Shown: positions 1 through 8,214 of the stretch, piece after piece
Numbering within the stretch: the stretch's first letter is position 1
Layout of the letters: each line of letters begins with the position of its first letter
NCBI GenBank assembly: GCA_031385325.1
Contig: JANNBJ010000215.1
Location: 1-18,565 of the forward strand
Direction of reading: 5' to 3'
Origin: SYFY01 sp031385325
Lineage (GTDB): Bacteria; Pseudomonadota; Gammaproteobacteria; Pseudomonadales; Azotimanducaceae
Length of the DNA stretch: 18,565 nt
The notes under the pieces: model-generated
Told to the model about the DNA's origin: nothing
Database searches by the model: none
Seen by the model: only the letters and a program-made list of their open reading frames with translations
Made by a program: the position numbers and the translations under genes

Positions 1-61
1 TCTGGCCGTCACCTCCGCGATATCGTCCTGCACCGCCTGAATCTGGCCGGAACTCCTTTCG
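1..61 (-). pseudogene. Continuation of the hyuB reading frame beyond the in-frame TGA, running off the window
   Basis: Reading the minus strand in the hyuB frame past the TGA gives RKEFRPDSGGAGRYRGGDGQ up to the window edge. This is the block expected straight after PLII in intact HyuB proteins, usually of the form ERRELRPDSGGAGRYRGGLGQ. No frameshift is needed. The stop replaces the residue that is typically Glu. A GAA or GAG codon needs two changes to become TGA, so the ancestral codon may have been something else such as CGA or GGA. The remaining C-terminal part of the protein must lie outside this window. Confidence 0.8.
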
Positions 62-1336
62 TCAGATGATCAACGGCGATGTCACTTCATTCACCTCTGT
101 CGAGGTCGATCGCACACCCGATGGGAAAGCCGTCGCCGAGAGCCCATCGAGCCCGGGTCTCGCCCCTGTCCCTCCATTGAAAATGGGATTGATGACAAAC
201 TCGCCGACACGGCTGTTGGCGCCACTCAAACCCTTGCCCATGAATACCGGGTTCCAGATACACGAAGCGCCTTCTGCGGGTACCCGCTCCGGGACTATCT
301 GGGCGAGGCAGCCCAGCACCACATCCGGCAACATCTGACCCACCGTGTGGCGCGCCGACACCGCACTCGGTCGGGATGCGTTGAGCAGGCTTCCAGGTGG
401 CGCGCTGACCTGGATCGTCGACAGCGAGCCTGCGTTATTGGGAATGTCACCGCCAATCACACATCGAACGCCAAATGCCGCATAAGCCGCGGTATAGGCA
501 AACGGGACATTGATCCCGAATCCGCTGGCGGGCGCACTGCCGGCAAAGTCGATAGCAATTGCAGACGATGAAACCGTCAGCGCGCAGACCAGCTGCAAGG
601 GACGATCATATCCATCGATCCACATCTCATTACGAAAGTCCCCGGAAGGCAGTGCACCGATTTCCTCGATCATCGCCCGACGAGAGGTCTCGACAACATG
701 ATCAGCAATGGCTGAAAAGGAAAACTCCGGGTAGTCGCCCAACAGCTGACGAAGTGATCGTGCCCCCGCATCGTTGCATGCGGTGAGCGAATACAGATCA
801 CCTTCCGCAACAACGGGATCACGCACATTGGCCTTGATCACACGCATAAGCGTTGCATCGACCACACCGCGACGGAATAACCAGGTGATGGGGATCGTCA
901 ATCCCTCTTCGAACACCTGCCGTGCATCGGCGCCAAATCCACGCCCGCCAACGTCGGCTATGTGACTGGTCGAGGCAAACAAGGCGATGCACGCCCCCTC
1001 ATGAAACACGGGTGTGACGACAGTAAAGTCATTCAGATGGCCGGTGCCATCCCAGGGATCGTTGGTCACCAGAACATCACCGGGCTCAAGTGAGCGGACC
1101 GGATGGACGGCGAGGAATTTGCCAACCGCATCGGCCATCGAATTGACGTGTCCGGGAGTGCCCGTGACGGCCTGGGCGATCATCCGTCCCCGGCTGTCAA
1201 ACACTCCTGCACTCAGATCTCCGGCTTCACGGACGACGGTCGAAAACGCCGTACGCATCAACACCTGCGCCCGCTCTTCGACAATGGCCAGAAGCCGGTT
1301 CCAGATCAGTCCAAGGGTGATGACGTGAGAAGACAT
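62..1336 (-). CDS. hyuB: N-methylhydantoinase B / oxoprolinase beta (HyuB) family subunit, ended early by an in-frame TGA
   Basis: This encodes a HyuB-family subunit. Partners of this family act with a HyuA ATPase subunit in ATP-dependent opening of hydantoin or 5-oxoproline-type rings, or in acetone-carboxylase-like reactions. Near the N-terminus the segment IWNRLL..EERAQVLMRTAFS..VREAGDLSAGVFD is followed by VTGTPGHVNSMA, and a GTGARPGLDGLSATAFPSG stretch lies near the end; all are family hallmarks. I start it at the ATG at 1336, one base after the upstream stop (TGACATG), not at a longer upstream start, because translational coupling is obvious. The product would be 424 aa, whereas intact family members are usually above 500 aa. 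The TGA at 62-64 sits inside a conserved block, and the same frame continues with family-like sequence. It is last of four genes here. The substrate is unknown, and activity is doubtful unless the stop is an error or is bypassed. Confidence 0.85.
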   Translation of the reverse strand: MSSHVITLGLIWNRLLAIVEERAQVLMRTAFSTVVREAGDLSAGVFDSRGRMIAQAVTGTPGHVNSMADAVGKFLAVHPVRSLEPGDVLVTNDPWDGTGHLNDFTVVTPVFHEGACIALFASTSHIADVGGRGFGADARQVFEEGLTIPITWLFRRGVVDATLMRVIKANVRDPVVAEGDLYSLTACNDAGARSLRQLLGDYPEFSFSAIADHVVETSRRAMIEEIGALPSGDFRNEMWIDGYDRPLQLVCALTVSSSAIAIDFAGSAPASGFGINVPFAYTAAYAAFGVRCVIGGDIPNNAGSLSTIQVSAPPGSLLNASRPSAVSARHTVGQMLPDVVLGCLAQIVPERVPAEGASCIWNPVFMGKGLSGANSRVGEFVINPIFNGGTGARPGLDGLSATAFPSGVRSTSTEVNEVTSPLII

Positions 1337-1337
1337 G

Positions 1338-2390
1338 TCAGTCGGCGCCGAGCGCACCACGTCCCATGATCAGGGGCAGGTCGAGAAGCGATCGAATGCC
1401 CGGTTGCGCCTCGACCACCAGGGGAATGGCATTGACCGCATGCATGGCCGTCGCTTCGAGTCCATCGGTAACATAGTCGGCGTCAAATTCGAGGTGCATC
1501 CCGGGACTACCCTTGATCGTCACCGAGTGTTTGCCCACTGCCCACTCAGGTGCGACGCTTGCGTGCATTCGCCAGACGGTTTCGTGCACGAGCCGGACCT
1601 TGTCGCCAATGAAAGCTGACCAGGTCCAGTGCTGCCCTGCGACTGTCCCCGCGTTGACTATTCCGGCTGCAGTATTCAGATCCTGCACAGCCAGGGCTGT
1701 TTCCAATTTTGTTTCAAGTCTGTCGAGCGTTTCGCCTAGCCCATTGGCGACCATGTGCAGGCTTTCATTGAACAGGCTGTTCAGCCAGCCCATCCGGCGC
1801 ACATTCGCCTGTGCAAACTGGTCAGGCGTCGAGCCGAAACCCATGGATTCGAACATGATTTCCGGGGAGGGATAGTGCTCGAAATTCGATATTTCCAGAA
1901 CATGGACGTGATCGATCCGCCTGGCAAGGGAACTCATCGCCAGTGGTATGAGATCACCCATCCAGCCCGGATTGAGACCGGTCGAATGAAAACTGCTGCT
2001 GCCGCGCTTGCAGGCATTACTCAAACGCTCAACCACTTCCGGTCCATGCGCTTTCGGGTACATGTAACCGACCACTGTAATGACGTTTTTGCCGGCCGAT
2101 AGAAGCCGGCAGATATCTTCCAGATCCTTCTCGGCATTATCGGCGTAGACCATGGATGGCAAAGGTGCATGTACCACCACATCGGCATCGGAACGCAGAA
2201 TCAGTTCAATGTCACCGGTCGCGGCTATACCGGTTGGTTTGACACCCAGAATGTCCCCAATGTCTCGACCGACCTTTGCCGGGTTAGTGACATGCATGCC
2301 CACGAGATCAAGGTCAGGACGAGTAATGGCAGCACGCGCAACATGTCGCCCTACCGTGCCACTCGCCCACTGAAAGACACGATAACTCAT
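1338..2390 (-). CDS. Dihydrodipicolinate reductase-like NAD(P)-binding oxidoreductase
   Basis: This 350-aa protein begins with a Rossmann-type strand and loop (VFQWASGTVGRHVARAAI, residues about 5-22). An acidic strand end follows at LDLVGMHV, and DADVVVHAPLPS (about 68-79) resembles the second nucleotide-contacting segment. This matches the dihydrodipicolinate-reductase N-terminal superfamily. Its long variants include 2,4-diaminopentanoate dehydrogenase-like enzymes and many unassigned catabolic dehydrogenases of about 350 aa. True DapB is about 270 aa, so a role in lysine synthesis is unlikely. Its ATG overlaps the hyuA stop (ATGA) and its TGA nearly abuts the hyuB start. It is therefore co-translated with the Hyu subunits and probably acts on the same substrate or product. 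The reaction itself cannot be assigned. Confidence 0.82.
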   Translation of the reverse strand: MSYRVFQWASGTVGRHVARAAITRPDLDLVGMHVTNPAKVGRDIGDILGVKPTGIAATGDIELILRSDADVVVHAPLPSMVYADNAEKDLEDICRLLSAGKNVITVVGYMYPKAHGPEVVERLSNACKRGSSSFHSTGLNPGWMGDLIPLAMSSLARRIDHVHVLEISNFEHYPSPEIMFESMGFGSTPDQFAQANVRRMGWLNSLFNESLHMVANGLGETLDRLETKLETALAVQDLNTAAGIVNAGTVAGQHWTWSAFIGDKVRLVHETVWRMHASVAPEWAVGKHSVTIKGSPGMHLEFDADYVTDGLEATAMHAVNAIPLVVEAQPGIRSLLDLPLIMGRGALGAD

Positions 2391-4456
2391 TGCTCCTGCT
2401 CTCCTGTTCGTTGAATAACCAATTGACCGAATTCATCCACTCGCAGGTCGAAGCCGGTTTGAATCACTGTCGTTGTCTGGTCTTCGAAAACGAGAAGTGG
2501 TCCGCTGACACGACCCTGCGGTGTCAGCCCCTCTCGTCGGCAGCGTTGTACCGGTTCGATGCGCGTTCCGTCGAACCACTCATCCATACTTGATTCGTGC
2601 TCGCCTTGCACTGGGTTGAGTACGGGAATACCAGGAGCCGTGGTCGACAACGACAAGGTCCAGCTGAGGATCTCGATTCTTTGTCCTGGAATGGTTCGAT
2701 CGTAGAGCTCCCGGTATTGGGTTTCAAAAGCCAGCGCCAGCGTGTTTGGTGTCCATTCACCCGATGGCAGACTGACCGCGATCTCGAAGCCTTGACCAAC
2801 ATAACGCATGTACGCACGACAGCTTTCTTGCAGCCAGTCGGCTTGGGCAACAGGAAGAACGACTGCCATGGCCTCCTCACGCATGGAAACCAACAACTGC
2901 GCTGTTGCGCTTTGGTCCAGCGCGTCGAGATACCCATGTCGACTGCGAACGACTTCAAACGAAATCGGTGCAAGGAGAAAACCCGCCGCAGACCCGACCC
3001 CGGCAAATCGCGGTATGACAACCCGACGCACGCCCAATTTTTTCGCGAGACTGACCGCGTGCAGCGGTGCCGCACCACCAAAAGCCACCAGCGTCCGTTC
3101 GACGAGTGATTTGCCACCTTCGCTGGCATGACTGCGCGCTGCCGCGGCCATATTCTCATCGACCGTTTCGCTGATGCCCCAGGCTGCAGACAAGGTGTCC
3201 AGATGAAGTGGTGCTGCCACATCCCGATCGATTGCCGATTTCGCAGCGTCCATATCAATCACTACGCTTCCACCGGCAAACCACTCCGACGGCAACTTTC
3301 CCAACACCAGATCAGCATCTGTAACCGTCGGCGCACTGCCACCCCTTCCATAGGCAGCCGGTCCCGGCTCAGAGCCCGCACTGTCCGGTCCTGTATCGAT
3401 ACGCTGCAACCGATCAACCCGGGCGATGGAACCTCCCCCAGCACCGATCTCGACCAGTTCTATGACAGGAATACGCACCGGCAGGCCGCTGCCTTTGCGA
3501 TATCGATAAGCACGAGCAACTTCAAAAGCTCTCGACCACTGTGGCTCGAAGTCGTCGATGAGCGTCAGCTTGGCTGTCGTGCCCCCCATGTCGAAAGCCA
3601 ATACCGAACGCCATAGGGAACGACGCGCAAGCGCAATGGCCAGCATCGCGCCACCTGCAGGTCCCGACTCAACCAGCCGGATTGGCAACTCCTTCGCAGT
3701 CGAAAGCGACGTCAAGCCGCCTCCTGACGTCATCAGCAGCACCGGGCAGGCCATCCCCACCTCACGAAACTGCTGCTCCAGACTGGTGAGATATCCCGCG
3801 ATCAGCGGTTTCACATAAGCGTTTGCGCACGTGGTGGAGAGCCGTTCGTACTCGCGGATTTCAGGACAGACGCTGCTGGACAACGACACCGCCAGATGTG
3901 GCGCTCGTCGACGCAGTGCGTCACCAACCCGGTGTTCGTGCTCAGGATTCACATACGCATGCAGAAACCCTACGGCAACACTCTCGACACCGCTGCGCAC
4001 TACCGCTTCAACGGCCGTATGCAGATCGTCCTCCCGCAGTCTACGCAGTACCTGACCATTGGCGCCCAGCCTTTCATCAACCGTAAAACGAAGCGACTGC
4101 GGAACCAGTACCCGCGGGCGCTGCATGAAGATGTCGTACTGATCAAAGCGATTTTCGAGTCCGATCTCCAGTGCGTCCCGGTGTCCTGCAGTGGTGATCA
4201 GTGCGGTACGGGCGCCACGTCGTTCGATCAGGGCATTGGTGGCAAGCGTTGTCCCGTGCAACACCAGGTCAATATCAGTGGGATCAATCGCAGCCTGTTC
4301 GAGTAACGTGTGCAGTCCTGTCAGAACAGCTGCCGCCGGATCGCTATGCGTGGTGAGCACCTTGGTGGTAAACCAGTTGGATGGTGTTGCCAGCACCAGG
4401 TCGGTGAACGTGCCACCGATGTCGATCGCCAGACGATGTTCGGGAAGTGACGCCAT
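2387..4456 (-). CDS. hyuA: N-methylhydantoinase A / oxoprolinase alpha (HyuA) family ATPase subunit
   Basis: This is a 689-aa HyuA-family protein, the ATP-using partner of HyuB, close to the usual family length. The N-terminus carries the phosphate-binding motif AIDIGGTFTDLVL (residues about 10-22), followed by HGTTLATNALIERRGARTALITT. A second actin-fold signature, FDMGGTTAKLTLI, occurs mid-protein, and IGAGGGSIARVD and GPDSAGSEPGPAAYGRGG come after it. All are typical of hydantoinase A / oxoprolinase N and central domains. I chose the ATG at 4456 over the one at 4513. The motif then starts about ten residues in, an AGGTG lies just upstream, and the start falls five bases after the transporter stop. 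Its own stop overlaps the next ATG. The substrate could be a hydantoin, an oxoproline-like lactam or a ketone. Confidence 0.92.
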   Translation of the reverse strand: MASLPEHRLAIDIGGTFTDLVLATPSNWFTTKVLTTHSDPAAAVLTGLHTLLEQAAIDPTDIDLVLHGTTLATNALIERRGARTALITTAGHRDALEIGLENRFDQYDIFMQRPRVLVPQSLRFTVDERLGANGQVLRRLREDDLHTAVEAVVRSGVESVAVGFLHAYVNPEHEHRVGDALRRRAPHLAVSLSSSVCPEIREYERLSTTCANAYVKPLIAGYLTSLEQQFREVGMACPVLLMTSGGGLTSLSTAKELPIRLVESGPAGGAMLAIALARRSLWRSVLAFDMGGTTAKLTLIDDFEPQWSRAFEVARAYRYRKGSGLPVRIPVIELVEIGAGGGSIARVDRLQRIDTGPDSAGSEPGPAAYGRGGSAPTVTDADLVLGKLPSEWFAGGSVVIDMDAAKSAIDRDVAAPLHLDTLSAAWGISETVDENMAAAARSHASEGGKSLVERTLVAFGGAAPLHAVSLAKKLGVRRVVIPRFAGVGSAAGFLLAPISFEVVRSRHGYLDALDQSATAQLLVSMREEAMAVVLPVAQADWLQESCRAYMRYVGQGFEIAVSLPSGEWTPNTLALAFETQYRELYDRTIPGQRIEILSWTLSLSTTAPGIPVLNPVQGEHESSMDEWFDGTRIEPVQRCRREGLTPQGRVSGPLLVFEDQTTTVIQTGFDLRVDEFGQLVIQRTGEQEQ

Positions 4457-4461
4457 CTGAT

Positions 4462-5685
4462 CTACACCTGGTGCGGGGCCACTTGCGGGGCACGGTGTGG
4501 GCGAAGTTGCCACAACGGACCAAACCAGCCCACCACGACCATGAAGACCGCCATCGTCCCACTCACCATCATCAGCGCCTGCTGTGCCCCGAATTCGCTC
4601 ACCAGGAAGCCGTTGAGCAGCGCGCCGAGTGGACCTGCGCCCATAAAGGTAAATCCATAAAAAGACATGATCCGGCCACGCTGATCCGGTGGCGCCAGTT
4701 CCTGCACAATCGTTCTGGCCATGGTCATGGCAAATCCCCCGGCCACACCCCAGAAAAACATGACGACCATGAAAGCCTCTAACGAGCTGACCAGGCCGCC
4801 TATGAGCAGAATCAGGGCGCCAATCCCTTGAGCCAGCAACAACACCCGACCGGGACGCTGGATATCACCTAAACGCAGCAACACGGCGATGGTTGACGAC
4901 AGACCCAGCGCGTTGGCCGCATTGACCAGGCTCAGATCTGCGGCTGACCCGGCAAATACCTCACGCACCAGCAATGGCGAGGTAACGATGAATGACCCCA
5001 TGAAAAACAGGCCCATCGCCACGTTCTGAAAACACACCATGCGGATAGCCGGTGAGCGGAGCACGCTGCGCGCGCCTTCGACAATGGCTGCGCCGATATC
5101 CAGATGTGGGGTGACCCTCACGACTTTGGGCAATTCAATACGTCGCAGGGCAAGAGCCCCGGTCAACAGGATCGCCGACTGAAAACACAAGACAGTCATG
5201 GCGGTGACCGTTTCTGCCAGACCTGCCACCAGTACGCCCACGATCTGAAAACCGAATTGGGTCAGGCTCGCCAGCATCACCGTGCGTTGTATGCTGGCGC
5301 CGGCTACGTCGTTCAGCAGACCATCGCGCGCCGGAGTAACAAACGCCTGCAAGATGCCGATGGACACCGCATAACCGAGCATGACCGGATAGCTGAGTTG
5401 ATCCAGGCCGATAATCAACGCGAGAACGAGCGGCGGAATGGCTGCAAGCCCCTGGGCCAGCGAGGCCACCCGAACGCCACCATATCGATCGGCTATGCCA
5501 CCACCGACCAGCAGCAGAAGCAGACCGGGCAACAGCAACGTCATTTGCGCAACACCAACCATCGCCGGGGATTCCCTCAGCACCATGGTCACCAACCAGG
5601 CAAACAACACACCCTGGGCACCAAAGGCGAGAAACCAGCTGGAGTTGCCGACTAGATACCAGTGCAATGGCCGCAATGTGTACAC
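4462..5685 (-). CDS. Major facilitator superfamily transporter
   Basis: This is a 12-TM-type MFS permease of about 407 aa. Hydrophobic segments run from near the start (WFLAFGAQGVLFAWLVTMVL) to the end. The loop GGGIADRYGGVR between TM2 and TM3 is the MFS motif A. A later loop, VQELAPPDQRGRIMSFYGFT, followed by PLGALLNGFL resembles the EntS/MFS_3-like branch. Start choice is uncertain. The open frame reaches a TTG at 5772 that has no Shine-Dalgarno, and that 5' part contains a perfect palindrome. I therefore prefer the GTG at 5685, six residues before TM1, although no good ribosome site is visible there either. It is first gene of the hyu operon, so it probably moves the substrate or product of that pathway. 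Direction of transport is not evident. Confidence 0.85.
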   Translation of the reverse strand: MYTLRPLHWYLVGNSSWFLAFGAQGVLFAWLVTMVLRESPAMVGVAQMTLLLPGLLLLLVGGGIADRYGGVRVASLAQGLAAIPPLVLALIIGLDQLSYPVMLGYAVSIGILQAFVTPARDGLLNDVAGASIQRTVMLASLTQFGFQIVGVLVAGLAETVTAMTVLCFQSAILLTGALALRRIELPKVVRVTPHLDIGAAIVEGARSVLRSPAIRMVCFQNVAMGLFFMGSFIVTSPLLVREVFAGSAADLSLVNAANALGLSSTIAVLLRLGDIQRPGRVLLLAQGIGALILLIGGLVSSLEAFMVVMFFWGVAGGFAMTMARTIVQELAPPDQRGRIMSFYGFTFMGAGPLGALLNGFLVSEFGAQQALMMVSGTMAVFMVVVGWFGPLWQLRPHRAPQVAPHQV

Positions 5686-5742
5686 CCGGGTCAGGAAGCC
5701 GTCATTCTGACCCCTGTCAGCACTGGAACGAAACGTAATTGT

Positions 5743-5764
5743 GTCCGAGCAGACCGGCTCGGAC
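5743..5764. promoter_or_regulatory. Perfect 8-bp inverted repeat at the 5' end of the hyu operon, operator candidate
   Basis: GTCCGAGC and GCTCGGAC are perfect inverted arms separated by six bases (AGACCG), giving a 22-bp dyad. It sits about 58 bp upstream of the preferred transporter GTG and next to an A8 tract (5771-5778). The spacing and symmetry suit a dimeric repressor such as TetR or GntR, or an mRNA hairpin. No regulator gene lies next to it in the window. Confidence 0.45.
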
Positions 5765-5790
5765 GAACACAAAAAAAACAGGAGTCCAAT

Positions 5791-5817
5791 GGGATTTGCA
5801 TCAGCCGATGCAAACCC
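5791..5817 (-). terminator. Hairpin downstream of the 60-aa gene, possible weak terminator
   Basis: GGGATTTGCATC and GATGCAAACCC form an 11-bp stem with one bulged A and a 4-base loop. It starts 20 bases after the stop of the small minus-strand gene. On the minus strand a T8 run follows, but 12 bases after the stem rather than directly. It is thus an imperfect intrinsic terminator, or an attenuator-like element ahead of the transporter operon. Confidence 0.4.
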
Positions 5818-5837
5818 AGGTTGTCAACGCCGCGGCT

Positions 5838-6020
5838 TCAGCCGTGTTGATAACGCAAACTGGACGACACCTCAGACGCCGTCATCTGCACGGTCTCGCG
5901 TCGGGAATCAATCCGCCGAACCACCAGCTTGTCATCTTCTTTCGCCTCATCGATGACGAGATACGAAGCACTGTCTTTGCGAAAAATCTTGCCAATCAAT
6001 GCCATCGACCCTTTGCGCAT
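5838..6020 (-). CDS. Small hypothetical protein, 60 aa
   Basis: I do not recognise this protein. It is mixed-charge with no membrane segment: MRKGSMALIGKIFRKD, then SYLVIDEAKEDDKLVVRRID, then a polar tail ending RYQHG. The pattern of short alternating strands suggests a small beta-rich fold, but that is inference. The start at 6020 is supported by AGGAAGG at 6026-6032, five bases from the ATG. A longer frame reaching back to 6257 lies inside the kinase gene and is not needed. A second ATG at 6005 is possible but less well placed. It begins 67 bases after the hybrid kinase stop. A weak promoter (TTGATC, 16 bp, CTTAAT, 6091-6064) overlaps that stop. A hairpin follows the gene, so it may be a separate unit or the kinase operon tail. 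Confidence 0.6.
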   Translation of the reverse strand: MRKGSMALIGKIFRKDSASYLVIDEAKEDDKLVVRRIDSRRETVQMTASEVSSSLRYQHG

Positions 6021-6087
6021 CGCTGCCTTCCTACTGCTTGATGAAGTTCGCGCAGTGTCCCGCATTAAGATGACAGGAATACGGTGA

Positions 6088-8214
6088 TCAATTAAGCGTG
6101 TTGTAAGCGTGATGTTCCGGATCGGCCGCTGGACCGGAAGAAAGCGAGTCATCCCTGGATCGCTGCGGAAAGCGGTATTCAAGAAGCCGATCCGTGTGCT
6201 GAAGCAGCGCACTGACCGTAAACGGCTTGGCGAGAAATTCCGAACGACCGGAGTCATTGGTCTGCCACGGGCCGTTCTCGATAGACGAGTAGCCGGAAAT
6301 AAACAGCACTGGCAGATCTGGGTCGTGAGAGCGGGCCTCTACCGCGAAGTCAGTCCCCAGGGCACCTTGCAGAACGATATCACTCACCATCAGATCTACC
6401 TGATTGGCGAGGAGCCATCGTCTGGCGCTATCGACATCGAAGCAGGAGTGAACGACATGACCCTGCGAGGTCAACGCACGGGTGACCAGATCATTAACCT
6501 GCAAATTGTCCTCAACCAGCAGGACGTTTGCGGATGGTGAGTTCCCCACCGGCTTGCTGTGTGTCTGCTCCGGCGAGACGCGAGGCTGCAGATCCTGTTT
6601 CAGAATCACCAGCACTTCACAACCTGCCCCCGGACTGCTTTCTATCTCGACCAGACCACCCTGCTGTTTGACGATGCCATACACACTCGCCAGACCAAGG
6701 CCGGTCCCTTTGCCAACCGGTTTGGTTGTAAAGAACGGATCAAAAACACGCTCGAGCGTTTCAACGCTCATCCCGCTCCCTGTGTCGCTCACAAAAATGC
6801 ACACGTACTGGTCCTTCATGTCCAAAGCGCGGCGCGTGGCAAGATGCCGCGCAACTTCTCCATGGACGAGTCGAATGGTAAGCGTTCCACCCGAGGTCAT
6901 GGCGTCCCGCGCATTGGTCACCAGATTGAGCAGGACCTGATTCAGCTGCCCCTCACTGATCATCGCGTTACAGGGTTCCATCGGGAGATCGAGAATCAGC
7001 CTGATGCCTTCACCGGATACACTTTCAAACACCGCACGCCAGCTCCGAATCGACTCGGCAACGTTGACGCATTTGTCAGCGGATGGTGAATTGCGCGCAA
7101 AGGCCATGAGATCTGCCGTCAATCGTGCGGCTTCTGTGCCTGCCCGCAGGATATTGGTCCGCGCTTCACTGCCCGGCAACAACTCGGCGAACCCGTTGAT
7201 GACGGTCAATAGATTGTTGAAGTCATGGGCAACCCCCGCCGCCAACTGACCCACACTGTCCAGCCGTTGCGCCTGGATCAGCCGATCTCGATGTTTGCGT
7301 TCTTCGCTGATGTCTCTGCTGCCAATGATCCACGGCAACTCTCCCCGGGCGCTGCTGCCGCCATCCCTGGGGACCACAAAACATTCCAGCCACAACCATT
7401 CACCGGACCGCGTCAGGACATTGATTTCAAAGCCAACACCATGTTCAGGGCGTTCCCTGATCTTGGGCAAATACTCGTCCAGCTGTCCCGGCCGGATGAA
7501 ATCCTGCAGTTTTCTGCCAATCAACTCGTCGACCGAATACCCCAACAAGGTAGCCGCTGCAGAACTTGCCTTGACGACCGTGCTACCTCGCGTTTCAACG
7601 TGGGCCGGAAACGCACCTTCGACAAACGCCTGCATCGCATCACGACCACTCTGAAGTTGACGAAGCGCCCTGCTCGCCGTCAACAAAGCCTGTGCACGGG
7701 TGTATTCGTTCAGTGCGGCCGCAACGCCCACAGCCAGAGTGATAATGGCCATGCTCAGACTGATGGACACAGAATAGTCCGCGTCGCGAAGCACGAAGGG
7801 ACCCAGATAGCCAGACCATACAACACCAACAACGGTCCAGATCATCCCCCCGGCAATCCCCAGCAGGGCAGAAGCAGCAACCGGGAGTGCGACGATCGCG
7901 ACGACGCTGAACCCGTCATCCGGACCAAAATCGTAGACGATCTCGAAAAACAGCAACAGCAACAACACGTGAGCGGCGATTTTCGGCTTTCGGCTGACCT
8001 GCAGGACCAGCAACGGAACGAACTGAAGCGGCAGCACCCAGGCAAGACTGACCGCCGTTCCCCCAAAGCCGAGCCCCCATAACAGGCCAAGCGTGAGCAA
8101 TACCGCGAACGTCGAGAGCACAAAGGCATAGACCACAAGCACTGCCTGGCGCTGAATTTCTGCAGGGGCTATTTGCAGATCTTTTGGCAGAAAGGAATCG
8201 ACTGAGATCGTCAC
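6088..8214 (-). CDS. Hybrid sensor histidine kinase: six-TM sensor, PAS, HisKA, HATPase, receiver
   Basis: This 708-aa membrane hybrid kinase has about six TM helices (residues 24-170), and the loop between TM3 and TM4 carries DFGPDDGF. A PAS domain (about 190-305, GYSVDELIGR, ending SRDISEERK) follows. The HisKA H-box is GVAHDFNN with His330. The ATPase domain has an N-box with Asn434, a DTGSGM box at 477-482 and GKGTGLGLA at 501-509. The receiver (about 563-680) has acidic residues Glu568/Asp569, phospho-acceptor Asp612, Ser640 and Lys663, all intact. The start is GTG at 8214 with no clear SD. The N-terminus aligns with its paralogue at 8641-10431, which supports it. A four-codon ORF (ATG at 8228) ends on the first base of this GTG. 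No DNA-binding response regulator is nearby, so it probably feeds a phosphorelay encoded elsewhere. The signal sensed is unknown. Confidence 0.92.
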   Translation of the reverse strand: MTISVDSFLPKDLQIAPAEIQRQAVLVVYAFVLSTFAVLLTLGLLWGLGFGGTAVSLAWVLPLQFVPLLVLQVSRKPKIAAHVLLLLLFFEIVYDFGPDDGFSVVAIVALPVAASALLGIAGGMIWTVVGVVWSGYLGPFVLRDADYSVSISLSMAIITLAVGVAAALNEYTRAQALLTASRALRQLQSGRDAMQAFVEGAFPAHVETRGSTVVKASSAAATLLGYSVDELIGRKLQDFIRPGQLDEYLPKIRERPEHGVGFEINVLTRSGEWLWLECFVVPRDGGSSARGELPWIIGSRDISEERKHRDRLIQAQRLDSVGQLAAGVAHDFNNLLTVINGFAELLPGSEARTNILRAGTEAARLTADLMAFARNSPSADKCVNVAESIRSWRAVFESVSGEGIRLILDLPMEPCNAMISEGQLNQVLLNLVTNARDAMTSGGTLTIRLVHGEVARHLATRRALDMKDQYVCIFVSDTGSGMSVETLERVFDPFFTTKPVGKGTGLGLASVYGIVKQQGGLVEIESSPGAGCEVLVILKQDLQPRVSPEQTHSKPVGNSPSANVLLVEDNLQVNDLVTRALTSQGHVVHSCFDVDSARRWLLANQVDLMVSDIVLQGALGTDFAVEARSHDPDLPVLFISGYSSIENGPWQTNDSGRSEFLAKPFTVSALLQHTDRLLEYRFPQRSRDDSLSSGPAADPEHHAYNTLN

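Noticed and set aside
62..64. TGA in hyuB as selenocysteine
   Set aside because: The family has no known selenocysteine at this place and the position is usually Glu. I see no SECIS-like hairpin directly after the codon in the bases available.
6021..6257. 139-codon minus-strand frame extending the small gene upstream into the kinase gene
   Set aside because: The extension runs antiparallel in frame to the kinase C-terminus and has no SD at its start. The AGGAAGG at 6026-6032 clearly supports the ATG at 6020.
7225..8082. 285-codon plus-strand frame opposite the hybrid kinase
   Set aside because: It is a shadow of the kinase. Its product is rich in Gln, Arg and Pro with no domain, while the minus strand carries all kinase motifs.
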